A DNA stretch of 64,000 nucleotides from Metabacillus sp. FJAT-52054 (GCF_037201815.1 NZ_CP147407.1:1930723-1994722), one strand, 5' to 3'; numbered from the stretch's first letter, positions 27,799-37,571 are shown. The notes: generated from the letters alone by a model not told the origin. Made by a program: numbers and translations.

Positions 27799-29052
27799 AT
27801 GAATACGAAAACTGAAATCATTGCCGTAGGATCCGAGCTTCTTCTCGGACAAATTGTCAATTCAAATGCCCAGTTTATTTCCAGTGAACTTGCAGAAATG
27901 GGTTTTAATACGTATTACCATACAGTAACCGGTGATAATGCAGGCCGGCTGAAAGCAGCCATTGAAACGGCTCAGACCAGATCGAACGTCATTATCTTCA
28001 CGGGCGGCCTTGGACCTACAAAAGATGATTTAACGAAGGAAACCATTGCCTCGCATTTACATGTCCAATTGGTTACAGATAACGATGCCATGGCATCAAT
28101 CGAGGATTATTTTAAAAAGGTAAACCGGGCGATGTCTGAAAATAACAGGAAACAGGCACTCGTCCTTGAAGGGTCGCATATTTTGAAAAATGATACGGGA
28201 ATGGCACCGGGGATGGCTCTGGAAGCGGATGGAATTGTGTATATCCTCATGCCGGGGCCCCCGTCTGAAATGAGGCCGATGTTCTCCAATTATGCCCGGC
28301 CCTATCTATTGGAGCTGCTTGGCGAACAGGAAAAAATCATGTCCAGAGTGCTCCGGTATTTCGGCATTGGCGAATCACAGCTTGAAGCAGACCTTGAGGA
28401 CCTGATTGACGGTCAGACTAACCCGACGATCGCTCCCTTGGCAGGAGATGGCGAAGTAACGCTGAGATTGACCGCGAGACATAAAGAGGCTACGACAGCA
28501 ACCCAGCTTTTGAATGAGCTGGAGCAAACCATTAATGCACGGGTAGGCGATTATTTTTACGGGTATGAGAGCACAAGCCTTCTTCAGGAAGTGACGGACC
28601 GTCTTATTGAGAGAAAAATCACGATTTCTTCTGCCGAAAGCTTGACGGGCGGATTATTCTCAGAACAGCTCACTACAGTTAAAGGAACTTCAAGTGTGCT
28701 GAAGGGCGGGATTGTATGCTACTCCAACTCTGTGAAGCAAAACCTCCTTAACGTCAAGCCTGAAACTCTTGAAAACCACGGTGCAGTGAGCGGGCAGTGT
28801 GCGAAGGAAATGGCCGAAAACATCCGCCGTCTGGCAGAGAGTGATATCGGAATCAGCTTTACAGGCGTAGCTGGCCCGGAACCGATGGATAACCAGCCTG
28901 TCGGAACCGTTTATATCGGGATCGCCTCCGAAGCTCAGACGGAGGTCCATGAACTGAAGCTCGCCGGCAGCAGAGACGGAATCCGAAAAAGATCCGTCAA
29001 GTACGGCTGCAGGCTCCTGATGAAACACCTTGAAAAACATACAGCGCTTTGA
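27799..29052 (+). CDS. cinA: CinA-family protein (competence/damage-inducible)
   Basis: The 417-residue protein combines an N-terminal molybdopterin-binding-like domain (about 1-170, beginning [15 protein letters not shown] and with [11 protein letters not shown] near 66-76) with a C-terminal CinA amidohydrolase-like domain (about 255-410, [16 protein letters not shown]). Homologues hydrolyse NMN or ADP-ribose. It is 18 bases after pgsA with AAAGGAG, and directly upstream of recA as in most Bacillus genomes; a terminator overlaps its stop so recA is mostly separate. Confidence 0.94.
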   Translation: MNTKTEIIAVGSELLLGQIVNSNAQFISSELAEMGFNTYYHTVTGDNAGRLKAAIETAQTRSNVIIFTGGLGPTKDDLTKETIASHLHVQLVTDNDAMASIEDYFKKVNRAMSENNRKQALVLEGSHILKNDTGMAPGMALEADGIVYILMPGPPSEMRPMFSNYARPYLLELLGEQEKIMSRVLRYFGIGESQLEADLEDLIDGQTNPTIAPLAGDGEVTLRLTARHKEATTATQLLNELEQTINARVGDYFYGYESTSLLQEVTDRLIERKITISSAESLTGGLFSEQLTTVKGTSSVLKGGIVCYSNSVKQNLLNVKPETLENHGAVSGQCAKEMAENIRRLAESDIGISFTGVAGPEPMDNQPVGTVYIGIASEAQTEVHELKLAGSRDGIRKRSVKYGCRLLMKHLEKHTAL

Positions 29053-29070
29053 GCTGTGTGTTTTTCTTTT
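29033..29070 (+). terminator. Terminator overlapping the end of cinA
   Basis: AAAACATACAGC pairs with GCTGTGTGTTTT (one G-U pair), then TTTCTTTTT. The stem starts inside the last codons of cinA. Confidence 0.85.
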
Positions 29071-29286
29071 TGGCAAATTGCGGTTTTCTCCTATTCTGCT
29101 AAGGCAGAAACCAGTATTGTATGCTTACCGCCCTCTGAGCGGGAAGCAGGCATCCCTTGTGCGGAAAACAGCTCTTGCCATCCTGCCCCATGTGCGTAAA
29201 ATGCATTTTTACTAAAAATACGCCTCCTAAAAATCTATTTTTCCCTAAGGAAAAAAACGATTTCCAAACACGATATACCAAAAAAA

Positions 29287-29300
29287 CGAATAAGTGTTCG
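29287..29300. promoter_or_regulatory. LexA (DinR) SOS box of recA
   Basis: CGAATAAGTGTTCG matches the Gram-positive LexA consensus CGAAC-N4-GTTCG with a single mismatch in the left arm. It lies just upstream of the recA promoter. Confidence 0.85.
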
Positions 29301-29309
29301 ACTTTTTTC

Positions 29310-29338
29310 TTGGCAAATGATATAAAAAGAGATATAGT
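29310..29338 (+). promoter_or_regulatory. Sigma-A promoter of recA
   Basis: TTGGCA (29310-29315) and TATAGT (29333-29338) are 17 bases apart, 35 bases before the recA start. The LexA box ends nine bases upstream of the -35. Confidence 0.7.
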
Positions 29339-29372
29339 AATGATAGGTTAAAGATTAGAGGAGGAACGTTAC

Positions 29373-30413
29373 ATGAATGATCGTCAAGCCGCCCTTGATA
29401 TGGCGCTTAAACAGATAGAAAAACAGTTTGGTAAAGGTTCCATTATGAAGCTTGGAGAGCAGACGGACCGTAAAGTTTCCACTGTGCCGAGCGGATCGCT
29501 GGCACTGGATGTTGCACTGGGAATAGGCGGATATCCGCGCGGCCGTATTATTGAAACATACGGGCCAGAGAGTTCTGGTAAAACCACGGTAGCTCTGCAT
29601 GCAATCGCTGAAGTTCAGCGTCAGGGAGGACAAGCTGCATTTATTGATGCTGAGCATGCTCTTGATCCCGTTTACGCGCAAAAGCTTGGCGTAAACATAG
29701 ACGAACTTCTTCTGTCGCAGCCAGATACCGGCGAACAGGCTCTTGAAATCGCAGAAGCGCTTGTGCGAAGCGGTGCAGTAGACATTCTGGTTATTGACTC
29801 AGTTGCTGCCCTTGTGCCAAAGGCGGAGATTGAAGGGGAAATGGGAGACTCCCATGTAGGTCTTCAAGCGCGTCTAATGTCACAGGCTCTAAGAAAGCTG
29901 TCCGGCGCAATCAGCAAATCCAAGACAATTGCCATCTTTATTAACCAAATCCGTGAAAAAGTTGGCGTTATGTTCGGAAATCCTGAAACAACTCCCGGGG
30001 GACGCGCGTTAAAATTCTATTCCTCTGTCCGTCTGGAAGTCCGCCGTGCTGAGCAGCTTAAGCAAGGCAATGACGTAATGGGAAATAAAACAAAAATCAA
30101 AGTTGTAAAAAATAAAGTGGCTCCACCGTTCAGAACGGCAGAGGTAGACATTATGTATGGCTTGGGGATTTCCAGAGAAGGGGAAATTATCGATATGGGA
30201 ACGGACCTTGATATCGTTCAGAAGAGCGGATCCTGGTATTCCTATAATGAAGAGCGTCTTGGCCAGGGCCGTGAAAATGCTAAAATCTTTTTGAAAGAAA
30301 ATCCAAACATCGCTTCTGTCATCCATCAGCAAATTAGAGATCACTACAATCTCGATGCAACAGCAGAAGCTCCTCCTGAAGAGGAAGAGGAACTGTTTGA
30401 ACTGGAAGATTAA
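29373..30413 (+). CDS. recA: Recombinase RecA
   Basis: The 346-residue protein promotes homologous strand exchange and triggers LexA self-cleavage. It carries Walker A GPESSGKT near residues 64-71, a Walker B region ([12 protein letters not shown]), loop L2 with [12 protein letters not shown] near 191-202 and the acidic C-terminal tail [19 protein letters not shown] precedes the ATG. The SOS box and promoter at 29287-29338 show damage regulation. Confidence 0.98.
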   Translation: MNDRQAALDMALKQIEKQFGKGSIMKLGEQTDRKVSTVPSGSLALDVALGIGGYPRGRIIETYGPESSGKTTVALHAIAEVQRQGGQAAFIDAEHALDPVYAQKLGVNIDELLLSQPDTGEQALEIAEALVRSGAVDILVIDSVAALVPKAEIEGEMGDSHVGLQARLMSQALRKLSGAISKSKTIAIFINQIREKVGVMFGNPETTPGGRALKFYSSVRLEVRRAEQLKQGNDVMGNKTKIKVVKNKVAPPFRTAEVDIMYGLGISREGEIIDMGTDLDIVQKSGSWYSYNEERLGQGRENAKIFLKENPNIASVIHQQIRDHYNLDATAEAPPEEEEELFELED

Positions 30414-30438
30414 GTAAGATTCAATGCAAAAGCAGCGG

Positions 30439-30468
30439 AAAGAGGGATGTTCTCCCTCTTTTTTTCTG
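30439..30468 (+). terminator. Terminator after recA
   Basis: AAAGAGGGA pairs with TCCCTCTTT around TGTTC, followed by a T-run. Confidence 0.9.
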
Positions 30469-30530
30469 TTTACAGAAATGAAAATCAGACAATCCGGCAG
30501 GAAGCGGGCAAAAAGGGCAGGATGACTGGC

Positions 30531-30559
30531 TTGACAAGTATTTTTCACAACTATACAAT
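30531..30559 (+). promoter_or_regulatory. Sigma-A promoter of rny
   Basis: A consensus TTGACA (30531-30536), 17-base spacer and TACAAT (30554-30559) predict a start near 30566 and a leader of about 200 bases before rny. Confidence 0.75.
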
Positions 30560-30607
30560 GAAATTGTGTATTTTGTTTTATTTTTAGTATTTTTTAACAA
30601 AGACCTT

Positions 30608-30664
30608 GATGGTTTTGGCTAAAGCAACCATTTGGCTTGCCTTTAGCTGCTAACTAAAATCATC
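30608..30664 (+). promoter_or_regulatory. Two-stem structured leader in the rny 5' UTR
   Basis: GATGGTTTT (30608-30616) pairs with AAAATCATC (30656-30664), one G-U. Inside it GCTAAAGCAA (30618-30627) pairs with TTGCCTTTAGC (30637-30647), one bulge. No T-tract follows, so it is not a terminator. It may influence translation or stability of rny mRNA. Confidence 0.55.
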
Positions 30665-30764
30665 CTAAAGAAAACTTGTGCAGTATATTGAGACCTAATG
30701 AAACAATGTACGTGCCGACACATTATTCGAGCAAGAAATGTTCATAGCAAGAGGAGGTGAGATA

Positions 30765-32324
30765 ATGGACGCAACACTAATCATCTCCATTTTGCTTGGC
30801 CTTATCGTAGGTGTAGTTGTTGGCTATTTTGTTCGCAAATCGATTGCCGAAGCGAAAATTGCCGGGGCAAAGAGTGCCGCCGAGCAGATTCTTGAAGATG
30901 GAAAACGCGAAGCTGAAGCAGCTAAGAAAGAAGCGATGCTTGAAGCAAAAGATGAAATTCACAAGCTTCGTACAGATGCCGAACAAGAAATTCGTGATCG
31001 TCGAAACGAGCTACAAAAACAAGAAAACCGGTTATTGCAAAAAGAGGAAAACCTTGACAGAAAAGATGATTCTCTTGATAAAAGAGAAGCTGTTCTGGAT
31101 CGCAAGGAAAACTCTCTGGCTGAAAGACAACAACATATTGAAGAGACGGAAAGCAAAGTGGATGAGATGGTTCGCAGGCAGCAAACAGAGCTTGAACGTG
31201 TATCAGGCTTAACAAGGGAATCCGCCAGACAAATCATTCTTGACAAGCTTGAAAACGAGCTTTCCCATGATCTCGCTGTTCTTATTAAAGAGAGTGAGAC
31301 ACGTGCGAAGGAAGAAGCAGACAAACGGGCAAAAGAGATTCTCTCTCTTGCACTGCAGCGCTGTGCTGCTGATCATGTGGCAGAAACAACTGTATCAGTT
31401 GTAAACCTTCCGAATGATGAAATGAAGGGCCGCATTATTGGCCGTGAAGGACGTAACATCCGTACGCTTGAGACCCTTACAGGAATCGATTTAATTATCG
31501 ATGATACTCCTGAAGCGGTGATTCTCTCAGGTTTCGATCCAATCCGCAGGGAGACGGCGAGAATTGCCTTGGACAAGCTTGTTCAGGACGGACGTATTCA
31601 CCCGGCACGGATTGAGGAAATGGTTGAGAAATCCCGCCGCGAGGTTGATGAGTACATCCGCGAAGTCGGTGAACAAACAACCTTTGAAGTTGGAGTTCAT
31701 GGATTGCATCCTGACCTGATCAAAATTCTGGGCCGTTTGAAGTTCAGAACAAGCTATGGTCAAAATGTACTGAAGCACTCAATGGAGGTAGCACATCTAT
31801 CCGGTCTGATGGCTGCCGAGCTTGGAGAAGACATCACGCTTGCTAAGCGAGCAGGACTTCTTCATGATATCGGTAAAGCAATTGACCATGAGGTAGAGGG
31901 AAGCCACGTTGAAATTGGAGTGGAGCTCGCTGGAAAATACAAGGAGCATCCTGTTGTTATCAACAGTATTGCATCCCACCATGGTGACCAGGAACCAACT
32001 TCAATTATTGCTGTGATTGTAGCAGCAGCCGATGCACTTTCTGCTGCAAGACCAGGTGCGCGCAGCGAAACACTTGAAAACTATATCCGCAGACTTGAGA
32101 AGCTTGAAGAGATCTCTGAATCGTATGAAGGTGTAGAGAAGTCCTTCGCCATCCAGGCAGGCCGTGAAGTCAGAATTATGGTGAAGCCGGATACGATTGA
32201 TGATCTTCAAGCCCACAGACTGGCACGGGATATCCGCAAGAGGATCGAAGAAGAGCTTGATTATCCTGGACACATTAAAGTTACAGTGATCAGAGAAACG
32301 CGAGCCGTTGAATACGCAAAATAA
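30765..32324 (+). CDS. rny: Ribonuclease Y
   Basis: This membrane-anchored endoribonuclease starts mRNA decay and scaffolds the degradosome-like network. The 519-residue protein (B. subtilis 520) has one N-terminal membrane segment (about residues 3-23), a long charged coiled coil (about 30-200), a KH RNA-binding domain with [12 protein letters not shown] near 217-228 and an HD domain with [10 protein letters not shown] near 367-376. ATG 30765 follows GAGGAGGTGA; the in-frame ATG at 30738 has no site. Its partner RicA is encoded at 42698. The long structured leader suggests post-transcriptional control. Confidence 0.97.
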   Translation: MDATLIISILLGLIVGVVVGYFVRKSIAEAKIAGAKSAAEQILEDGKREAEAAKKEAMLEAKDEIHKLRTDAEQEIRDRRNELQKQENRLLQKEENLDRKDDSLDKREAVLDRKENSLAERQQHIEETESKVDEMVRRQQTELERVSGLTRESARQIILDKLENELSHDLAVLIKESETRAKEEADKRAKEILSLALQRCAADHVAETTVSVVNLPNDEMKGRIIGREGRNIRTLETLTGIDLIIDDTPEAVILSGFDPIRRETARIALDKLVQDGRIHPARIEEMVEKSRREVDEYIREVGEQTTFEVGVHGLHPDLIKILGRLKFRTSYGQNVLKHSMEVAHLSGLMAAELGEDITLAKRAGLLHDIGKAIDHEVEGSHVEIGVELAGKYKEHPVVINSIASHHGDQEPTSIIAVIVAAADALSAARPGARSETLENYIRRLEKLEEISESYEGVEKSFAIQAGREVRIMVKPDTIDDLQAHRLARDIRKRIEEELDYPGHIKVTVIRETRAVEYAK

Positions 32325-32375
32325 AGTCTCAGTGTGCACAGTATCCTTGTTTTGGATGACTGCACATATGGGCAA

Positions 32376-32412
32376 AATAAAGCGGTGCATTGCGCCGCTT
32401 TATTTTTTTTCT
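32376..32412 (+). terminator. Terminator after rny
   Basis: AATAAAGCGG pairs with CCGCTTTATT and continues into a T-run. Confidence 0.92.
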
Positions 32413-32445
32413 TTTTGAAGAGAAATCATGAGCAGCAGATTCACT

Positions 32446-32475
32446 GCGTCCGGAGGAGGACGCTTTTATTCTTTA
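32446..32475 (+). terminator. Terminator-like hairpin before ymdB
   Basis: GCGTCC (32446-32451) pairs with GGACGC (32458-32463), then TTTTATTCTTT. The stem is six GC-rich pairs. It could be a second terminator for rny or an attenuator before ymdB. Confidence 0.55.
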
Positions 32476-32569
32476 TCTCTGTTCTACCATTCAATGCGTA
32501 AGTAAGCGGAAAGAGACAACCCGGAAAGCATAGACGGAATACCCCAAACATGAAAGGAATCGGTTTAAT

Positions 32570-33364
32570 ATGAATATTTTATTTATTGGAGATATCGTAG
32601 GTTCTCCCGGAAGAGAGATGCTTAAAACGTATCTTCCTCGCTTGAAGTCTACTTACAAGCCAGATGCCGTTATTGTAAATGGTGAAAATGCAGCGCACGG
32701 AAAAGGATTGACTGAAAAAAATTTCCATGAATTAATCCAGGCAGGAGCTAACGTAGTCACGATGGGTAACCATACATGGGATAAACGTGAAATTACGGAT
32801 TACATAGATAAGACTCCGAACCTAATCAGACCCGCTAATTATCCTGAAGGTACACCTGGAAATGGCATGTTTTTTCAAAAAATGGGTAATAAAGAAATAG
32901 CCGTTATTAATCTGCAGGGCCGTACCTTTTTACCGGCTATTGATTGTCCGTTCAGAAAGGCTGACGAGCTGGTTGAACGGGCAAGAAAGAGAACTCCGTA
33001 TATTTTCGTCGATTTCCACGCTGAAGCGACGAGTGAAAAGCAGGCAATGGGCTGGTATTTAGACGGAAGAGTTTCTGCAGTAGTGGGAACCCATACTCAC
33101 GTTCAAACTGCTGATGAGCGCCTTCTTGCAAAAGGCACTGCCTATATATCAGATGTCGGCATGACAGGGCCGTATGATGGAATACTCGGTGTGGAACAGG
33201 AACCGGTTATCAGGAGATTTTTAACAAGTCTCCCAACGCGATTCGAGGTAGCAGAGGGCCGCACCCAGCTTAGCGGAGTTGTAGTTAAGCTTGACAGCAG
33301 AACTGGAATGGCTCAATCGATAAAAAGGATTGCGATTAATGACGATCACCCCTATTTTGATTGA
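32570..33364 (+). CDS. ymdB: YmdB metallophosphoesterase (2',3'-cNMP phosphodiesterase)
   Basis: The 264-residue protein belongs to the YmdB family, which hydrolyses 2',3'-cyclic nucleotides and in B. subtilis affects biofilm and motility gene choice. Metal-binding segments are visible: GDIVG near residues 7-11, NGENAAHGKG near 38-47, MGNHTWD near 64-70, DFHAEATSEK near 147-156 and GTHTHVQTADE near 173-183. Its place after rny is conserved. GAAAGGA precedes the ATG. Confidence 0.95.
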   Translation: MNILFIGDIVGSPGREMLKTYLPRLKSTYKPDAVIVNGENAAHGKGLTEKNFHELIQAGANVVTMGNHTWDKREITDYIDKTPNLIRPANYPEGTPGNGMFFQKMGNKEIAVINLQGRTFLPAIDCPFRKADELVERARKRTPYIFVDFHAEATSEKQAMGWYLDGRVSAVVGTHTHVQTADERLLAKGTAYISDVGMTGPYDGILGVEQEPVIRRFLTSLPTRFEVAEGRTQLSGVVVKLDSRTGMAQSIKRIAINDDHPYFD

Positions 33365-33389
33365 ATTTTTTGAAAAAACAGCTGTTTAG

Positions 33390-33419
33390 GCAGGAATAAC
33401 GCTCCACACTAGTGAATAT
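33390..33419 (+). promoter_or_regulatory. Sigma-H promoter of spoVS
   Basis: GCAGGAATA (33390-33398), 12-base spacer and AGTGAATAT (33411-33419) match the sigma-H consensus RnAGGAwWW-n11-12-RnnGAATwW at every defined position. In B. subtilis spoVS is sigma-H dependent. Confidence 0.85.
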
Positions 33420-33547
33420 ATGTAGTAATGGAATGATTAGCCATTTTTTGTTCAAAGTCTTAGGGGATGCGATTTGAACAAGATCCAACAACGGTTGTTC
33501 CAATGATCGCTCAAGATCCTTGGTAATGAATAAGGGGGAAAACAGTA

Positions 33548-33808
33548 ATGGAAATATTAAAAGTTTCAGCTAAGTCTAATCCTAATTCCGTAGCTGGAGC
33601 GCTTGCCGGAGTATTGCGTGAACGCGGAGGCGCTGAGATTCAAGCCATCGGAGCGGGAGCGCTTAATCAGGCGGTAAAAGCCGTAGCAATTGCCAGAGGT
33701 TTTGTAGCCCCGAGTGGAGTTGATTTAATTTGTATTCCGGCTTTTACAGATATTTTGATTGATGGCGAAGAACGGACTGCCATTAAATTAATTGTAGAAC
33801 CGCGCTGA
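33548..33808 (+). CDS. spoVS: Stage V sporulation protein S
   Basis: This 86-residue Alba-like protein is almost identical to SpoVS of other Bacillus: it begins MEILKVSAKSNPNSVAGALA and ends IKLIVEPR. Loss of SpoVS in B. subtilis lets sporulation stall at stage V, and it also affects septation. AAGGGGGA precedes the ATG. An exact sigma-H promoter match lies 130 bases upstream, and a long imperfect hairpin terminator follows. Confidence 0.98.
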   Translation: MEILKVSAKSNPNSVAGALAGVLRERGGAEIQAIGAGALNQAVKAVAIARGFVAPSGVDLICIPAFTDILIDGEERTAIKLIVEPR

Positions 33809-33818
33809 TTGATAAAAT

Positions 33819-33910
33819 AGAGGCTGACCGGCCCAGGATTCCCGCTTTTGCCCGTCTTTTTGCGGCAGCGGCAGGGACATGCCTGCGAATCGGGCAGCCT
33901 CTTATTTTTA
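33819..33910 (+). terminator. Long imperfect hairpin terminator after spoVS
   Basis: AGAGGCTG (33819-33826) pairs with CAGCCTCT (33895-33902). Further in, CCC pairs with GGG and GATTC with GAATC, making an unusually long branched stem of about 84 bases ending in TATTTTTA. It is much larger than the usual terminators here. Confidence 0.65.
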
Positions 33911-33930
33911 GCATCCGGAGGAATGGCTGA

Positions 33931-34848
33931 ATGAAAATTTTTGATGCGCATTGCGACATGCTGCTGAAGCTTTGGCTTGACCCTTCAATCAATCCTTGGG
34001 ATGGCAGCGGACTTCATACAAATCTGAAAAAACTTACCGAATTCCACGCAAAAATTCAATGTCTTGCTATCTATATACCTCCGACTCTGCCCGCTGATCA
34101 GCAGTTTGGGGCAGCATTGGCTCAAATCCGCATTCTGAACGAATTGATTTTAAAGTCATATCCGCAATTTAAGCTTTTAACTTCAAAGGAGCAAATAGAC
34201 AACCTTAAAAACGCTGAAATTGGCATCATCCTCTCATTGGAGGGCTGCGACTGTATTGGAAATCAGCTGGACCGGGTTTCCTTGCTGCAGGAGCATGGGG
34301 TCAGAATTTATAATCTAACCTGGAATTATGCTAACCTTTTTGCCGACGGGGCTCTTGAAAAGCGAGACGCCGGGCTAAGCCTGCTCGGAAAATCACTCGT
34401 TTACTCCTTAAATAAGCAAAAAGCGTGGATTGATGTTTCTCATTTAGGTGAACGAAGCTTTTGGGACGTTATGGAAGCTGGGGAGCATGTCGCCGCGACC
34501 CATTCGAATGCGTATACACTGCGGCCTCATCCGAGAAATTTGCGGGACAGCCAGATCATGGCACTCATCAAGCGGGATGCTCCAATTGGAATTACCTTCG
34601 TTCCGGATTTTATAGGTGAAAATCCAAGCATCAGCCTGCTGCTGCATCATTTGGAACACATTTGCTCTTTAGGCGGGGAGAAGAACGCTGGACTGGGATC
34701 AGACTTTGATGGAATAAGTGATACCGTTCCAGGCCTTAGCGGATATGAGCAGTATGATAACCTGCTGAATGAAATATACAAGCGATATCCCGCTAATGTG
34801 GCGAGAGGAATTGCTTTTCATAACTTTGCGAGCAGAATTCCTTTTTAA
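33931..34848 (+). CDS. Membrane dipeptidase-type hydrolase (M19 family)
   Basis: The 305-residue protein is a zinc dipeptidase of the renal dipeptidase/M19 family, which hydrolyses L-L or L-D dipeptides. The metal ligands can be placed: FDAHCD near residues 4-9, the bridging glutamate in LSLEGCD near 104-110, VSH near 168-170, ATHSNA near 189-194 and GSDFDG near 252-257. It has no signal peptide, so it is cytoplasmic. CCGGAGGAATGG precedes the ATG. It follows spoVS after a terminator, an arrangement also seen in relatives of B. cereus. Confidence 0.85.
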   Translation: MKIFDAHCDMLLKLWLDPSINPWDGSGLHTNLKKLTEFHAKIQCLAIYIPPTLPADQQFGAALAQIRILNELILKSYPQFKLLTSKEQIDNLKNAEIGIILSLEGCDCIGNQLDRVSLLQEHGVRIYNLTWNYANLFADGALEKRDAGLSLLGKSLVYSLNKQKAWIDVSHLGERSFWDVMEAGEHVAATHSNAYTLRPHPRNLRDSQIMALIKRDAPIGITFVPDFIGENPSISLLLHHLEHICSLGGEKNAGLGSDFDGISDTVPGLSGYEQYDNLLNEIYKRYPANVARGIAFHNFASRIPF

Positions 34849-34901
34849 ATATTCTAAAAAATTAAAAAACTTATTGTAATATGATGCCAGTCAGTCTAAA
34901 A

Positions 34902-34916
34902 TGGAAAGCGTTTACT
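34902..34916. promoter_or_regulatory. Candidate cre (CcpA) site before the ferredoxin oxidoreductase
   Basis: TGGAAAGCGTTTACT fits the catabolite-responsive consensus WTGNAANCGNWNNCW with one mismatch, 48 bases before the alpha-subunit start. If real, the oxidoreductase would be repressed on glucose. Confidence 0.4.
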
Positions 34917-34963
34917 ACATATTTACAAATTGAGGAGAAGCTTATTAAAGGGGTGCACGGGAA

Positions 34964-36703
34964 ATGATGAAGCAGCTTTCATGGAAAGTAGGCGGACAGC
35001 AGGGGGAAGGAATTGAATCAACAGGTGAGGTTTTTTCCATTGCATTGAATCGGCTCGGCTATTATCTATATGGCTACCGGCATTTTTCATCACGCATAAA
35101 AGGCGGCCACACGAACAATAAAATAAGGGTCAGCACAACTCAGGTACGGGCGATTTCAGACGAGCTCGATATATTGGTAGCTTTTGATCAGGAAACAATT
35201 GATGTGAATTTCAGTGAGCTAAGAAAAGGCGGCATCGTATTAGCTGATACTAAATTCAGTCCGGTAATCCCAGATGAGGATTCCGTTACCCTTTATGCAA
35301 TTCCTTTTACGGAACTTGCGGCTGAACTCGGCACATCATTGATGAAAAATATGGTCGCCATTGGAGCAACGAGCACCATCCTTGATTTAAGTCCGGATGA
35401 CTTTTATGAAGTGGTGGAGGAAACGTATGGGCGCAAAGGCCAGAAAATCGTTGAAATGAATATGAACGCCATTCAAAAAGGAGCTTCCTTCTTAAAGCAG
35501 GAACTGCAGTATAATCGTACCGATCTTTATCTTGAAAAGACAGACCGGAAAAAAAGGATGTTTATGATTGGCAACGATGCGATTGCCCTTGGTGCTCTTG
35601 CCGGCGGAGCTCGTTTTATGGCTGCTTATCCCATTACGCCAGCATCCGAAATCATGGAGTATTTAATAAAAAAGCTCCCCGCATACGGCGGAGCAGTCAT
35701 CCAGACAGAAGATGAGATTGCTGCCTGTACGATGTCAATTGGGGCAAATTATGCAGGCGCGCGTACGTTTACAGCTTCAGCTGGTCCAGGGTTATCTCTG
35801 ATGATGGAAGCCATCGGATTATCGGGGATTACCGAAACCCCGTTAGTGATTGTGGATACGCAAAGAGGAGGACCAAGTACCGGACTTCCTACAAAGCAGG
35901 AGCAGTCTGATTTAATGGCGATGATTTATGGAACACACGGGGAGATTCCAAAAATCGTTATGGCGCCAAGTACGGTACAGGAAGCTTTTTACGATACAGT
36001 AGAAGCATTTAATTTGGCCGAAGAATATCAGTGTCCAGTCATCATCCTGTCCGATCTGCAGCTCTCACTCGGCAAACAGTCCGTTGAGCCGCTTGAATTT
36101 GATCAGGTTCAAATAAGAAGGGGTGCCCTTGCAAATGAAAACAGCCTTCCTGAGGGTGATGGAAAAGGCTACTTTAAAAGATATGAAGTTACAGAGTCCG
36201 GTATTTCACCAAGAGTCCTGCCAGGCATGAAGAATGCCCTGCACCACGTTACAGGTGTTGAACACGATGAAACGGGAAAACCATCGGAAGTGGCATCTAA
36301 CAGGCAGGTCCAAATGGATAAACGCCTTCGTAAAATGGAAGGCCTGCTTTTCCCAAACCCTATTCATAAACAGATCAAGCATGCCGAGGCGGATGTTCTG
36401 CTAGTAGGCTTTAATTCGACAAGGGGAGTCATCGAGGAAGTGATGGAGCGCCTTGAAGCGGAAGGCATCCGAGCCAATCACGCACATATACGCCTGATTC
36501 ATCCTTTCCCTGCCAATGAGCTTCGTTCTTTGACTGCATCTGCAAAAAAAGTACTAGTCATCGAAAACAATGCGACCGGACAGCTTGCCAATATTATTAA
36601 AATGAACACGGGCTGCGCTGAAAAATTGGCGTCTGTCTTAAAATACGACGGCAATCCATTTCTTCCTAATGAAGTGTATTTCAAATGCAAGGAGCTGATC
36701 TAA
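34964..36703 (+). CDS. korA: 2-oxoacid:ferredoxin oxidoreductase, fused gamma-alpha subunit
   Basis: The 579-residue protein fuses a gamma domain (about residues 5-180) to the alpha pyrimidine-binding domain (about 195-400) and a C-terminal transketolase-like domain (about 470-570). The alpha motif YPITPASEIMEYL is near residues 223-235. With the beta subunit it oxidatively decarboxylates a 2-oxoacid, probably 2-oxoglutarate, passing electrons to ferredoxin. The exact substrate is inferred from family naming. Two start codons lie in tandem (ATGATG) and GGGTGCACGGG precedes them. Its stop overlaps the beta start by one base. Confidence 0.88.
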   Translation: MMKQLSWKVGGQQGEGIESTGEVFSIALNRLGYYLYGYRHFSSRIKGGHTNNKIRVSTTQVRAISDELDILVAFDQETIDVNFSELRKGGIVLADTKFSPVIPDEDSVTLYAIPFTELAAELGTSLMKNMVAIGATSTILDLSPDDFYEVVEETYGRKGQKIVEMNMNAIQKGASFLKQELQYNRTDLYLEKTDRKKRMFMIGNDAIALGALAGGARFMAAYPITPASEIMEYLIKKLPAYGGAVIQTEDEIAACTMSIGANYAGARTFTASAGPGLSLMMEAIGLSGITETPLVIVDTQRGGPSTGLPTKQEQSDLMAMIYGTHGEIPKIVMAPSTVQEAFYDTVEAFNLAEEYQCPVIILSDLQLSLGKQSVEPLEFDQVQIRRGALANENSLPEGDGKGYFKRYEVTESGISPRVLPGMKNALHHVTGVEHDETGKPSEVASNRQVQMDKRLRKMEGLLFPNPIHKQIKHAEADVLLVGFNSTRGVIEEVMERLEAEGIRANHAHIRLIHPFPANELRSLTASAKKVLVIENNATGQLANIIKMNTGCAEKLASVLKYDGNPFLPNEVYFKCKELI

Positions 36704-37569
36704 TGGCAACCTTTAAGGATTTTCGAAATGATGTAAAACCAAACTGGTGCCCGGGCTGCGGAGATTTTTCTGTACAGGCTGCTATACAGAGGGCGGCAGC
36801 TAATACCGGCCTTGAGCCGGATCAGCTGGCAGTTGTATCGGGAATTGGATGTTCTGGGCGGATTTCCGGTTATATCAATTCGTTTGGTTTTCATGGAATC
36901 CATGGGCGTTCCCTTCCAATTGCCCAGGGGGTCAAAATGGCGAACCGCGATTTGACTGTTATTGCTTCCGGAGGAGACGGAGATGGTTTTGCCATCGGGA
37001 TGGGACATACCATTCATGCCATTCGCAGAAACATCGATATTACCTATATTGTGATGGATAATCAGATTTACGGTCTGACAAAGGGACAGACCTCTCCCCG
37101 AAGCGAAGCTGGCTTCGTTACGAAAAGCACTCCCCAGGGATCCGTTGAATCGGCGCTCTCTGTAATAGAGCTTGCTCTTACGGCCGGGGCAACATTCGTA
37201 GCACAGAGTTTTTCAACTGATTTGAAAGACTTAACCGCGCTGATTGAACAGGGAATACAGCATAAAGGATTCTCATTCATTAATGTGTTCAGCCCATGCG
37301 TCACCTACAATAAAGTGAACACGTATGATTGGTTTAAAGAAAACTTAACAAAATTGAACACAGTCGAAAATTATGATCCTTCAAATCGAATTTCTGCCAT
37401 GCAGACGGTTATGGAGTACAACGGTCTCGTTACCGGGCTGATTTATCAGGATAAGAACAAAGCCTCTTACCAGGAGATGATTCACGGTTACAGTAAGCAG
37501 CCGCTCTCCAAAGCTGATTTAGAAATAAGCGAGGCTCAATTTGAGCAGCTGACTGCTGAATTTATGTGA
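36703..37569 (+). CDS. korB: 2-oxoacid:ferredoxin oxidoreductase, beta subunit
   Basis: This 288-residue thiamine diphosphate-binding subunit shows WCPGCGDF near residues 12-19, the cluster cysteine region GIGCSGR, and the TPP motif GDGDGFAIG with its distal N in VMDNQIYGLTKGQ. Another conserved cysteine is in SPCVTYN. The ATG at 36703 is preceded by AAGGAGC and overlaps the korA TAA (TAATG), so the two are translationally coupled. No ferredoxin gene is adjacent. Confidence 0.9.
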   Translation: MATFKDFRNDVKPNWCPGCGDFSVQAAIQRAAANTGLEPDQLAVVSGIGCSGRISGYINSFGFHGIHGRSLPIAQGVKMANRDLTVIASGGDGDGFAIGMGHTIHAIRRNIDITYIVMDNQIYGLTKGQTSPRSEAGFVTKSTPQGSVESALSVIELALTAGATFVAQSFSTDLKDLTALIEQGIQHKGFSFINVFSPCVTYNKVNTYDWFKENLTKLNTVENYDPSNRISAMQTVMEYNGLVTGLIYQDKNKASYQEMIHGYSKQPLSKADLEISEAQFEQLTAEFM

Positions 37570-37571
37570 AC

